From positions 346,561 through 410,560 of the forward strand of contig DAOPQC010000001.1 of the NCBI GenBank assembly GCA_035358815.1: a DNA stretch of 64,000 nucleotides, given 5' to 3'. Under the pieces are notes generated by a model. It saw nothing but the letters and a program-made list of their open reading frames with translations, ran no database searches and was not told where the DNA came from. The DNA comes from Thermoanaerobaculales bacterium (lineage in GTDB: Bacteria; Acidobacteriota; Thermoanaerobaculia; Thermoanaerobaculales; Sulfomarinibacteraceae). A program made the translations under genes and the position numbers. Position 1 is the stretch's first letter, and each line of letters starts with the position of its first letter. Of the stretch, positions 44,580 to 52,706 are shown piece after piece.

Positions 44580-44626
44580 CCGGCTCTTCCGGACCGCGAG
44601 AATCAGCCCATCGGCTCAGCCCGCGA

Positions 44627-45169
44627 TCACCACATCGTGATGACGACCCGGGTGCCGTCGTCGGCCTCCACCCGCACCAGCTCCCCCATCGGGGCCGCCG
44701 ACAGCACGTCGATGATCATGCCCGCGTCAAAGGCCTGCCAGTCCCAGTCCTCGAGCGCCTCGATGACGCCATCGAGGGGCACGGCGCAGCGCACGACGGC
44801 GTCATCCGCGTCGACCGCGAGCTGCAGGACGTCGCCCTGCTTCGCGATCTCCACCCTGGAGTCAGCGGCGGCCACCGAGACGAGGTTGGTGTCGGGTGAC
44901 TCGGCGAGCGACGTCAGAGCGGCCAGGACGAGCTCGCGCTGCTGGCGGAGGTCGGGGGGGACCTGGACGTCGCTCAGGGCCTGGTCGGGGATGAAGGCGG
45001 TCGCGACCCGGGCCGCCACCAGCGGCATCGGGATCCTGATGTGGATTGCGTCCGGGGGCGGCGTTCTGACGTCGACCATCATCCAGTCCATGGCCAGGAC
45101 CGTGGCGAGCGTCCCGGCGAGGCCGACCAGCACCACGGCGCCGACGGTGGAGACTCCGCGCTCGCGCAT
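44627..45169 (-). CDS. Membrane-anchored protein with two repeat domains, PspC operon (180 aa)
   Basis: An N-terminal hydrophobic anchor (VGAVVLVGLAGTLATVLAM) is followed by two copies of a domain of about 60 residues, the second ending GELVRVEADDGTRVVITM. The same domain occurs twice in the preceding gene (DLVTVEADDATVRVWV). Shared positions are a VxxPLxxVxxAL-type helix, then LLxxxPxGELVxVEAxD. I do not know a named family. ATG at 45169, 2 bp after the previous stop, so clearly one transcript. Confidence 0.7.
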   Translation of the reverse strand: MRERGVSTVGAVVLVGLAGTLATVLAMDWMMVDVRTPPPDAIHIRIPMPLVAARVATAFIPDQALSDVQVPPDLRQQRELVLAALTSLAESPDTNLVSVAAADSRVEIAKQGDVLQLAVDADDAVVRCAVPLDGVIEALEDWDWQAFDAGMIIDVLSAAPMGELVRVEADDGTRVVITMW

Positions 45170-45171
45170 CG

Positions 45172-45708
45172 CTACTCGACCCACACCCGGACCGTCGCGT
45201 CGTCCGCCTCGACTGTGACGAGGTCGCCGTTGGGCAGCTGGTCGAGGCTGGTCAGCAGCGCCGCCACGTCGATCTGGTTGGCCTCGTCGAACTTCAGCGC
45301 GTCGATCATCGACATCGGCAAGGTGACGTTGACGTTGGCGTGCTCGTCGCCGGTCTCGACCACGTTGACGTAGAGGGTCCCGGCGCGCTTGCTGACCTGG
45401 ACCTGGGCGTCGGGGGCGTCGACCTTCACGAACTCGCCGTCCGGCGCGCCCTTGACCGCGGTCAGGAGCTGGGGCCAGTCGATGTCGGCATCCTCGATGT
45501 CGAGCTCGACCTTGCCGCCGTGCAGGTTCTCGACGTCGACGCTGTTGAGCACAGCGATCACCAGCTGGAGCGGCAGATGGACGTCGACCTTGGTGCCGTC
45601 GCTCTTGTCCAGCACGTTGACGTTGAGCCAGCGGTCGGGATCGGCCGCTCCCAGCGGGGCGGCGACCAGGAGCGCGGCTGCGAAGATCACTGTCAGGGCG
45701 CGTTTCAT
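45172..45708 (-). CDS. Exported protein with two repeat domains, PspC operon (178 aa)
   Basis: Signal peptide (residues 1-22, cleavage near GAADPD). The mature part is an internal duplication: repeat 1 runs from about residue 27 (LNVNVLDKSDGTKVDVHLP) to 105, repeat 2 from about 110 (LYVNVVETGDEHANVNVTLP) to 178. Both have PxGEFVKVDAPDA/PNGDLVTVEADDA near their ends. ATG at 45708 with GGAGG upstream. It lies between the PspC-like gene and its paralogue, which suggests a role in cell-envelope stress; that is inference. Confidence 0.72.
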   Translation of the reverse strand: MKRALTVIFAAALLVAAPLGAADPDRWLNVNVLDKSDGTKVDVHLPLQLVIAVLNSVDVENLHGGKVELDIEDADIDWPQLLTAVKGAPDGEFVKVDAPDAQVQVSKRAGTLYVNVVETGDEHANVNVTLPMSMIDALKFDEANQIDVAALLTSLDQLPNGDLVTVEADDATVRVWVE

Positions 45709-45761
45709 CTCTGTGTCCTCCGTTGCCATCTGAGTCTAAGAACGTCTCTCTTCGCCCTCTG

Positions 45762-46001
45762 TTAACGGAAGCTCGAGTCAATCGGTTCTCTGCCGCGGGC
45801 GAGTGGGGCCTGAGGCATCACGATCCACAGCAGCAGGTAGATCAGGATCCCAGGGAAGGCGGCCGACAGCACCGACAGCGCCACGTACAGGATGCGGACC
45901 ACGGTCGGGCTCCAGCCCAGCCAGCGCGCGAAACCGCCGCAGACCCCGGCGATGACCCGGTCGTTTCGCGACCGGTGGAGCGGATTGTCGCGTCCTGCCA
46001 T
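45762..46001 (-). CDS. PspC-domain protein (79 aa)
   Basis: A PspC domain: NPLHRSRNDRVIAGVCGGFARWLG, then VVRILYVALSVLSAAFPGILIYLLLWIVMP with one or two membrane segments. PspC proteins in other bacteria sense or control envelope stress in the inner membrane. It is the first gene of a three-gene operon with the repeat-domain proteins downstream; no pspA or pspB is present here. ATG at 46001. Confidence 0.85.
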   Translation of the reverse strand: MAGRDNPLHRSRNDRVIAGVCGGFARWLGWSPTVVRILYVALSVLSAAFPGILIYLLLWIVMPQAPLARGREPIDSSFR

Positions 46002-46101
46002 GACGACCTCCGGAAGGTGTCGGTCCTGAGATACGTCTCGGGCGGGGAAAGGTTGAGAGGGGACCGCCCCGGCAGGACGGCCGGGCCGCCGTCTCACGGC
46101 C

Positions 46102-46284
46102 TCAGCGCGAGGCGCGCGCGTCGATCAGGATCAGGGCGCGGAGGCGGAGATTGCTGATCGCCATCCACATGCCCCGCAGGGTCTCGGCGATGCTCCGCGG
46201 GCGCGCAGCCTCGTCCGCGGGCGGGCGGAAGGTCAGGGCGACGGCGATCAGCGCGAGCAGGGACGCGGCGGCGGACGCGGCGTT
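46102..46284 (-). pseudogene. Possible remnant of a small hydrophobic protein
   Basis: An open stretch of 60 codons with protein-like composition (SLLALIAVALTFRPP, then MWMAISNLRLRALILIDARA) ends at a TGA but is preceded directly by an in-frame TAG with no start codon except CTG. It could be the 3' end of a lost gene or a chance reading. Confidence 0.22.
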
Positions 46285-46362
46285 CTAGCACGTGGCACGA
46301 GGGGACCGCCGCCGAGCCGCGGCGACGCGAGCGCGCGGGCGTCCGTACTAGACTTGAGCATC

Positions 46363-47499
46363 ATGAAACGCTTGAGATGGCTTGTCGTCGCGCTGCTGGT
46401 GGCTGCCGCTTTCGTCACGCTGCGGCTGACCGTTCTCGCGCCGGAGCCGGTCGCGGTCCACGTCGCGACCGTCGAGCGCGGGGTCGTCGAGGACACGGTG
46501 ACGAACACCCGGGCCGGCACGGTCAAGGTGCGGCGGCGCGCCAAGCTGTCGCCGCAGCTCGGCGGTGTGGTGGTCGAGCTGCCGCATCAGGAGGGAGACA
46601 GCGTCGAGGAGGGCGAGCTCCTGCTGCGCTTGGACGACCGTGCCCAGCGGGCGGACCTGGAGCTGGCGCAGCGTGACGTCCGGGCGGCGGAGGCCCAGGG
46701 CGACGAGGCCTGCCTCGCCGCCGAGCTCGCCGAGAAGGAGCTGGCCAGGGTCCTCGCGCTGCACGGGAGCGGCATCGCCTCGGACCAGAGCCTGGACTCG
46801 CTGAGCACCGAGCGGGACCGCAGCCGGGCGGCATGCGCCGCTGCGCGGGCCGCTGTCGACCGCGCCCGCGCCCGGGTCGATGCGGCCAGGGTCCAGCTCG
46901 AGTTCACTGAGCTGCGGGCGCCGTTCGCCGGGACCGTCGCCGAGCTGACCACCGAGGTGGGCGAGTGGATCACGCCGTCGCCGCCCGGGGTGCCGATCCC
47001 GGCGATCATCGATCTCCTTGACGCCGCGTCGACCTACGTCAGCGCGCCCATTGACGAGGTGGACGCGGAGCGCGTGCTGCCCGGCCAGGACGCCCGGGTG
47101 ACCGTGGACTCGCGGCCGGAGGAGAGCTTTGCCGCCAGGGTGGCCCGGGTGGCGTCCTACGTTGTCGATGACCTCGAGCAGAACCGCACCGTGGAGGTCG
47201 AGGTCGAGTTCGTCGACGCCGACCGGGTGCGCGGGATCCTGGCCGGCACCTCGGCCGACGTGGAGGTCATTCTCGACCGGCACGACGGGGTGCTTCGCGT
47301 GCCGGCGGCGGCGGTTGCCGAAGGAGGGGCGGTGTTGGTGCTCGACGGCGGGGTGCTCGAGGAGCGGGCGGTGGAGGTGGGGCTGCGCAACTGGCAGGTC
47401 GTGCAGGTCCTCTCCGGCCTCGCCGAGGGCGAGGTGGTCGTCACCAGCCGCCACTCGACCGAGGTGAGACCCGGCGCCCGGGCGGTGGCTCGGCCGTAG
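46363..47499 (+). CDS. Efflux periplasmic adaptor (HlyD/MacA-type) (378 aa)
   Basis: N-terminal membrane anchor (WLVVALLVAAAFVTLRL), a lipoyl-like half (GVVVELPHQEGDSVEEGELL), an alpha-helical hairpin rich in Ala/Glu/Arg (about 105-185), the returning lipoyl half (FTELRAPFAGTVAELTTEVGEW) and a beta-barrel plus membrane-proximal domain. Adaptors of this kind link an inner-membrane ABC pump to an outer-membrane TolC. First gene of a unit with an ABC ATPase and two permeases. ATG at 46363 is preferred over a TTG 9 bases upstream. Confidence 0.9.
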   Translation: MKRLRWLVVALLVAAAFVTLRLTVLAPEPVAVHVATVERGVVEDTVTNTRAGTVKVRRRAKLSPQLGGVVVELPHQEGDSVEEGELLLRLDDRAQRADLELAQRDVRAAEAQGDEACLAAELAEKELARVLALHGSGIASDQSLDSLSTERDRSRAACAAARAAVDRARARVDAARVQLEFTELRAPFAGTVAELTTEVGEWITPSPPGVPIPAIIDLLDAASTYVSAPIDEVDAERVLPGQDARVTVDSRPEESFAARVARVASYVVDDLEQNRTVEVEVEFVDADRVRGILAGTSADVEVILDRHDGVLRVPAAAVAEGGAVLVLDGGVLEERAVEVGLRNWQVVQVLSGLAEGEVVVTSRHSTEVRPGARAVARP

Positions 47500-47513
47500 T
47501 CGAAGGTGCGAGC

Positions 47514-48185
47514 GTGATCGAGCTCGAGGGCATCTGGCGGACCTATCAGGTCGGTGGATCACAGGTCCACGCCCTGCGCGACGTGGGCCTGACGATCTCC
47601 CGCGGCGACTACCTGTCGGTGGCGGGACCGTCCGGGTCCGGGAAGTCGACGCTGCTCAACGTGATCGGCTGCCTCGATCGGCCGACCGCCGGCAGCTACA
47701 CCTTCCGCGGCCGCGCGGTGGACGCGATGTCGGAGCCCGAGCGCACCGCCATGCGGCAGCGGGACATCGGCTTCGTGTTCCAGTTCTTTCACCTGCTGGC
47801 GCGGCTGACCGCTCAGGCCAACGTCGAGATTCCGATGCTGTTCGCCGGCGTCGGCCGGGTCGAGCGGCGCCGGCGCGCGGCGGAGGCGCTGGACGCGGTC
47901 GGGCTCGCGGCGCGCGTCCACCACCGTCCGGACCAGCTGTCCGGCGGCGAGCGCCAGCGGGTCGCCATCGCGAGAGCGGTGGTCATGAGGCCCGCGCTGG
48001 TGCTCGCCGACGAGCCCACCGGCAACCTCGACCGCAGCTCTGCGCTCGAGGTGATGGGCCTGCTGGAAAAAATGAACGCGGCCGGGCAGACGCTGGTGCT
48101 CGTGACGCACGATCCCCAGCTCGCGGCGCGCGCGCGCCGGCGGGTGAGGATGGAGGACGGCGCGATCGTCGACAGGGAAGGTTGA
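47514..48185 (+). CDS. ABC transporter ATPase, MacB/LolD type (223 aa)
   Basis: Walker A GPSGSGKST, Q-loop FVFQFFHLLARLT, signature LSGGERQRVAIARA and Walker B LVLADEPTGNLD, all typical of the MacB/LolD/FtsE subfamily that powers mechanotransmission rather than classic import. GTG at 47514, 14 bp after the adaptor. It would drive the two permeases that follow. Confidence 0.95.
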   Translation: MIELEGIWRTYQVGGSQVHALRDVGLTISRGDYLSVAGPSGSGKSTLLNVIGCLDRPTAGSYTFRGRAVDAMSEPERTAMRQRDIGFVFQFFHLLARLTAQANVEIPMLFAGVGRVERRRRAAEALDAVGLAARVHHRPDQLSGGERQRVAIARAVVMRPALVLADEPTGNLDRSSALEVMGLLEKMNAAGQTLVLVTHDPQLAARARRRVRMEDGAIVDREG

Positions 48186-48296
48186 GCGCCGGGTGAGACG
48201 CGTCCACCCGCCGCGAAGGACGTGGACCGGCCGTCAGATCCGGTGACGCGCGCAGGCGGGCCGGGAGGCCTCGACCTGACAAGGGAGGGCGGTCGA

Positions 48297-49496
48297 GTGG
48301 GCCTGGGCGAGGTGGTCACGTTTGCGATCGGCGCGCTGCGCGGGCACCGGCTGCGGACGGCGCTTTCGGTCGCCGGCGTCGCGGTCGGCATCGCCGCCGT
48401 GGTGGCGCTGACCGCACTCGGGGAGGGTGCCCGCGGCTACGTCGTCCGCGAGTTCATGTCGCTCGGCTCCAACCTGCTGATCGTGCTGCCGGGCAAGGTC
48501 GAGACGACCGGCGGTGTGCCCTTCGGCGGCACGACGCATGATCTCACCCTCGACGACTTCCAGGAGCTGGTGCGCCGGACCCCGGGAGCGGTGCGGGCGG
48601 CGCCGATCGCGACCGGAGAGGAGACCGTGCGGTTCGGCGGCCGTGGCCGCTCGGTGGCGGTCCTCGGAACCACCTCCGAGCTGCAAGATGTGCGCCGGCT
48701 CGAGGTCGGTTCCGGTCGCTTCCTGCCTCCGCGAGATCCCGATGAAGGCGGCAGCGAGGTGGTGCTCGGCGTCGAGGTGGCGAACGAGCTCTTCGGCGGC
48801 GTCAGCCCGCTCGGCCAGGTGGTGCGGATCGGCGACTGGCGCCATCGCGTGGTCGGCGTGCTGGCGCCGCACGGCCACTCGCTCGGCTTCGACTTCGACG
48901 ATGTCGTGCTGATCCCGGTGCGGACCGCCATGCGCATGTTCAACCGGACGTCGTTGTTTCGCATCCTGATCGAGATGGAGTCGGCGGAGCAGCTCGAGGA
49001 GGGCGAGCTCGTGATCCTGGAGCTGATGCGCGATCGCCATCGCGCCGACGACGTCACGGTGATCACCCAGGACGCGGTGGTCGCGACCTTCTCGTCGATC
49101 CTGGGCGTGCTCACGCTCGCCCTGGTCGCCATCGCCTCGATCTCGCTCACCGTGGCCGGCATCGGCATCATGAATGTGATGCTGGTGGCGGTGGCGGAGC
49201 GGCGGCGGGAGATCGGGCTGCTGAAGGCGGTAGGCGCCGGCACCGGCCAGGTCCTGGCCGTGTTTCTCGTCGAGGCGGCCGTGCTCGCTGCGATCGGTGG
49301 GATCGTCGGGCTCGCCGTGGGGTGGCTCGCCGTGAAGGCTTTCGTCAGGGTCTACCCGAGCTTCCCGGCGACGACCCCCGCATGGGCGGTGGCGGCGGCC
49401 CTCGCCGTCGCGGTCGGCGTCGGGGTCGTGTTCGGGACGCTGCCGGCACGGCGCGCGGCGCGGCTCGACCCGGTTCGAGCGCTCCAGGGGAGGTGA
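48297..49496 (+). CDS. MacB-type ABC permease 1 (399 aa)
   Basis: FtsX/MacB topology: one N-terminal helix (TALSVAGVAVGIAAVVALTAL), a periplasmic domain of about 230 residues, then three helices (LALVAIASISLTVAGIGIMNVML, VLAVFLVEAAVLAAIGGIVG, AVAAALAVAVGVGVVFG). RRREIGLLKAVGA in the coupling loop is characteristic. The GTG at 48297 has GGGAGGG upstream; a GTG at 48222 would add 25 residues without a fold. Paralogous to the next permease. Confidence 0.9.
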   Translation: MGLGEVVTFAIGALRGHRLRTALSVAGVAVGIAAVVALTALGEGARGYVVREFMSLGSNLLIVLPGKVETTGGVPFGGTTHDLTLDDFQELVRRTPGAVRAAPIATGEETVRFGGRGRSVAVLGTTSELQDVRRLEVGSGRFLPPRDPDEGGSEVVLGVEVANELFGGVSPLGQVVRIGDWRHRVVGVLAPHGHSLGFDFDDVVLIPVRTAMRMFNRTSLFRILIEMESAEQLEEGELVILELMRDRHRADDVTVITQDAVVATFSSILGVLTLALVAIASISLTVAGIGIMNVMLVAVAERRREIGLLKAVGAGTGQVLAVFLVEAAVLAAIGGIVGLAVGWLAVKAFVRVYPSFPATTPAWAVAAALAVAVGVGVVFGTLPARRAARLDPVRALQGR

Positions 49497-49622
49497 GGCG
49501 TTGATGCACCACGCCCCGGGGGTCTGCGGCGCGCCTGGCCGACGATCGCGCACGCTCAGTCTGGCCGCCTCCCCGCGCCCGTCCTGCGCGGGCCGACGCC
49601 AACCGCTTGCCCGGGGCCCGGC

Positions 49623-50825
49623 ATGGATGCCGTCGAGCTGACCCGGTTTGCGGTCGGGGCGCTGACCGGCCACCGCCTCCGGTCGTTGCTGTCCGCCGTC
49701 GGCGTGGCCATCGGCGTGGCGGCGGTGATCCTGCTGACCTCGTTAGGCGAGGGCACCCGCGACTACATGGTGGCGCAGTTCACTCAGTTCGGGACCAGCC
49801 TGGTCGGCATCAACCCCGGCAAGGTCAAGACCTTCGGGATCCCGGGCGTGTTCGGCGGCACCACCCACAAGCTGACCGTCGACGACGCCGAGGCGCTGCG
49901 CCGGATACCGGGTGTCAGCGAGGTGGCCCCGGTGGTCATGGGTCCGGCCAGGGTGGAGGGCAACGGACGAGGCCGCGGTGTCGTCCTCTACGGCGTCGGA
50001 TGGGAGGCGGCGAGTGCCTGGCGGTTCAACGTTGCGCAGGGGGCCTTCCTGCCGCGGATGGACCCGCGACGGAGCGCCTCCCAGGCGGTGCTCGGCACGA
50101 GGCTGGCAAGCGAGCTGTTCGGGACGGCCTCGCCGCTCGGCGAACGGGTGCGGGTCGGTGGCTGGTCGTTGCTGGTGATCGGGGTCATGGAGCCCAAGGG
50201 CCAGCTGCTCGGCTTCGACCTCGACGACACCGCCTTCATCCCGGTCGCCACCGCGATGGAGCTGTTCAACCTCGAGGAGGTGCACGAGATCGACGTGGTG
50301 GCCGCGTCGGTGGACGAGATCCCGGCCGTGGTGGACGGCATCCGGCGCGTGCTGACCGACCGGCACCGCGGCGAGGAGGACTTCACGATCACCACCCAGA
50401 CCGAGATGATGGGCACCTTCGATCGGGTCATCGGCATGATCACGGTTGCGGTGTCGGGCATCGCCGCCATCTCGCTGATCGTCGGTGCGATCGGGATCCT
50501 CACCATCATGTGGATCTCGGTGCACGAGCGGACAGCCGAGATCGGGCTGCTGCGGGCGATGGGAGTGGGCGCGTCGACCGTTCAACGCCTGTTCCTCCTC
50601 GAGTCGATGCTGCTGGCAGGCGCGGGCGGCCTGCTCGGCCTCGGCGCGGGGTTCGGGATCGGCGCCGTGATCCGGGCGCTGGCGCCAGGGATCCCCCTGA
50701 AGACGCCGCCGGGCGCGGTCATCGCGGCGCTGCTGATGAGCGCCGTGGTCGGGGTGGTGAGCGGCGTGGCCCCCGCGCGCCGGGCCGCGCGCCTCGACCC
50801 GATCGAGGCGCTGCGCGCCGAGTGA
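49623..50825 (+). CDS. MacB-type ABC permease 2 (400 aa)
   Basis: Same four-helix FtsX/MacB layout as the preceding gene, with a shared start (ALTGHRLRSLLSAVGVAIG versus ALRGHRLRTALSVAGVAVG), a PGKVKTFGIPGVFGGTTHKL stretch and a HERTAEIGLLRAMGVG coupling loop. The two are clear paralogues, so the pump may be a heterodimer rather than the usual MacB homodimer. Gap to the previous gene is 126 bp. Confidence 0.9.
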   Translation: MDAVELTRFAVGALTGHRLRSLLSAVGVAIGVAAVILLTSLGEGTRDYMVAQFTQFGTSLVGINPGKVKTFGIPGVFGGTTHKLTVDDAEALRRIPGVSEVAPVVMGPARVEGNGRGRGVVLYGVGWEAASAWRFNVAQGAFLPRMDPRRSASQAVLGTRLASELFGTASPLGERVRVGGWSLLVIGVMEPKGQLLGFDLDDTAFIPVATAMELFNLEEVHEIDVVAASVDEIPAVVDGIRRVLTDRHRGEEDFTITTQTEMMGTFDRVIGMITVAVSGIAAISLIVGAIGILTIMWISVHERTAEIGLLRAMGVGASTVQRLFLLESMLLAGAGGLLGLGAGFGIGAVIRALAPGIPLKTPPGAVIAALLMSAVVGVVSGVAPARRAARLDPIEALRAE

Positions 50826-50982
50826 GCGCTGCGACCGCGTCCGCCGACGGTGACAGCGACGCAGCCGGCCTGGCGTCGGCCGGCTCCGCGCCGTGACTGG
50901 CTGCTGCGACGTCACGTGCGCCCCATGCCCCTCTCCGCCGGCGCCGCGGCCTTCGGCGCGGCCGCGTGGCGGCCGCCCGTGC

Positions 50983-51009
50983 CATAATCCCCGCTCGATC
51001 GAAGCGGGG
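50983..51009 (+). promoter_or_regulatory. Possible -10 element and 5' leader hairpin of the acyl-CoA dehydrogenase gene
   Basis: CATAAT at 50983-50988 is followed at once by a 7-bp hairpin (CCCCGCT at 50989-50995 with AGCGGGG at 51003-51009), which would form the first bases of the transcript, 10 bp before the start codon. No clear -35 is seen. Confidence 0.35.
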
Positions 51010-51019
51010 GGACGTCCGC

Positions 51020-52642
51020 ATGAGACAGTGCGCCGGGCTGGACGACGACTCACTCGGATCCGTGCTGCAGACCATCAAGACGGTGAGCGAGCGCCGCCTC
51101 GACCGGCAGGCCCGCCTGCGGCTCGATGAGGAGGACCGCTTTCCGGCCGAGCTGGTGGAGGAGCTGCTCGGACCGGGTATCGGCCTGCACCTGCTCTTCC
51201 TGCCGGAGGAGGTCGGGGGCCTCGCGGGCGGGGGTCGCGACCTGTTTCGAGTGTCCGAGGAGATGGCTCGGATCGACCTCGGGGTCGCGACGGCCTTTCT
51301 CGCGATCGCCCTCGGCGTCGATCCCATCATCGTCGGCGGGACCGGCGAGCAGCGGCGCCACTGGCTCGGGCGCATCGCCGAGGAGGGGCTGATCGTCGCC
51401 TACGCGGTCACCGAGCCCGAGGCCGGTTCGAACGTCGCGCGTCTCGCGACCGAGGCGAGGCCGGTCGGCGGGAGCGACGGATCGCCCTCCGCCTACCGCC
51501 TCACCGGGACCAAACAGTTCATCACCAACGGCGGCGTCGCGCAGATCTTCACGGTGCTGGCCCGGGCGCCTGGCGGGCCGTCCTTCTTCGTCGTCGACCG
51601 GGCGGCGCCCGGGGTGTCGGTCGGGCCGCCGGAGAAGAAGCACGGCATCCGCGCGTCGAACACGACGCAGATCGTCTTCGATGACGTGGAGGTCCCGGCC
51701 GATCACCTGCTCGGGCTGGTCGAGGGCAAGGGCCTCGAGCAGGCCAACGAGGTCTTCGGCTTCACCCGGCTGATGGTGGCCGCGTTCGGGCTGGGCGCCG
51801 GCGAGGAAGCCCTCCAGCGGGCCATCGACTACGGCCGCGAGCGAGTCCAGTTCGGCGAGCCGCTGTACCGCAAGCAGGGTTTCACGCACCGGCTCATCGT
51901 GCCGCACGTGGTCCGGCTGGAGGCAGCGCGAGCCTACTGCGAGCGGGTCGCGAGCCGGCTCGACGAGGGGGTGGCCGGCCTCCAGGTCGAGGGCGCGATC
52001 GCCAAGTACTTCGCGACCGAGGCCGGCAATGCTGCCGCGGACGCGGCGATCCAGGCCCACGGCGGGTACGGCTACACCCACGAGTACGAGGTGGAGAAGA
52101 TCCGCCGCGATGTCCGGATCACGACCATCTACGAGGGGACGTCGGAGATCCAGCAGAACATCATCGGGACCCACCGCTGGCGGGCCGCGGTCAGGACCCA
52201 TGGCGCCTTCTTCCGCGACATGGCTGCAGGGCTGCGGGATCGGGGCTTCGGAGAGGCGGCGGCGCTGGCGGCTGACGCGCTGGCGGAGACGATCCTGGCC
52301 TGCCACTCGAAGCGGCTGCCGCGCGAGCAGTACGTGCTGATGGAGCTGGCCCGCTTGTCGGCCGAGGTGGAAACCGCGGTGGCGCTGGCCGACAAGGCGG
52401 CCGCCGGCGGCCGCCACGCCGGGCTGCTGACGGCGTGCGCCAGCCTGCACGGTGGAGCCGCCGCGAGGGACGTGGTCATGACCGGGCTCCGGCTGCTCCA
52501 CGGCAGCGGCCAGTGCAGCGACGAGGAGGTCGCCGCGTTCAGGTCGCGGGTCCGGTTCGAGGACGTGGTGGCGACCGCCTCCGGAGAGCTGGCGCTCATG
52601 AACAGCGTGGCGGCCGCCGTCGAGACCGATCGGCTCGGCTGA
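51020..52642 (+). CDS. Acyl-CoA dehydrogenase with C-terminal extension (540 aa)
   Basis: FAD-dependent oxidation of acyl-CoA to enoyl-CoA. Typical motifs: AYAVTEPEAGSN (substrate/FAD binding), YRLTGTKQFITNGG, and GGYGYTHEYEVEKIRRDVRI then YEGTSEIQ at the active site. Length (540 aa) exceeds the usual 380 because of an extra helical C-terminal domain as in very-long-chain or FadE-type enzymes. ATG at 51020 is chosen because the reading upstream is low complexity. No other beta-oxidation genes are nearby. Confidence 0.9.
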   Translation: MRQCAGLDDDSLGSVLQTIKTVSERRLDRQARLRLDEEDRFPAELVEELLGPGIGLHLLFLPEEVGGLAGGGRDLFRVSEEMARIDLGVATAFLAIALGVDPIIVGGTGEQRRHWLGRIAEEGLIVAYAVTEPEAGSNVARLATEARPVGGSDGSPSAYRLTGTKQFITNGGVAQIFTVLARAPGGPSFFVVDRAAPGVSVGPPEKKHGIRASNTTQIVFDDVEVPADHLLGLVEGKGLEQANEVFGFTRLMVAAFGLGAGEEALQRAIDYGRERVQFGEPLYRKQGFTHRLIVPHVVRLEAARAYCERVASRLDEGVAGLQVEGAIAKYFATEAGNAAADAAIQAHGGYGYTHEYEVEKIRRDVRITTIYEGTSEIQQNIIGTHRWRAAVRTHGAFFRDMAAGLRDRGFGEAAALAADALAETILACHSKRLPREQYVLMELARLSAEVETAVALADKAAAGGRHAGLLTACASLHGGAAARDVVMTGLRLLHGSGQCSDEEVAAFRSRVRFEDVVATASGELALMNSVAAAVETDRLG

Positions 52643-52706
52643 GGGGGCCGGCGCCGGTCACGCCGACATTCCGTGGCGGTCGACCTCGGCGACGCCGCGG
52701 CGGCGA

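Noticed and set aside
46094..46291. A 65-codon minus-strand frame between PspC and the adaptor gene
   Set aside because: Arg/Pro-rich composition typical of a wrong frame; the neighbouring frame (46102-46284) reads more like protein but lacks a start.
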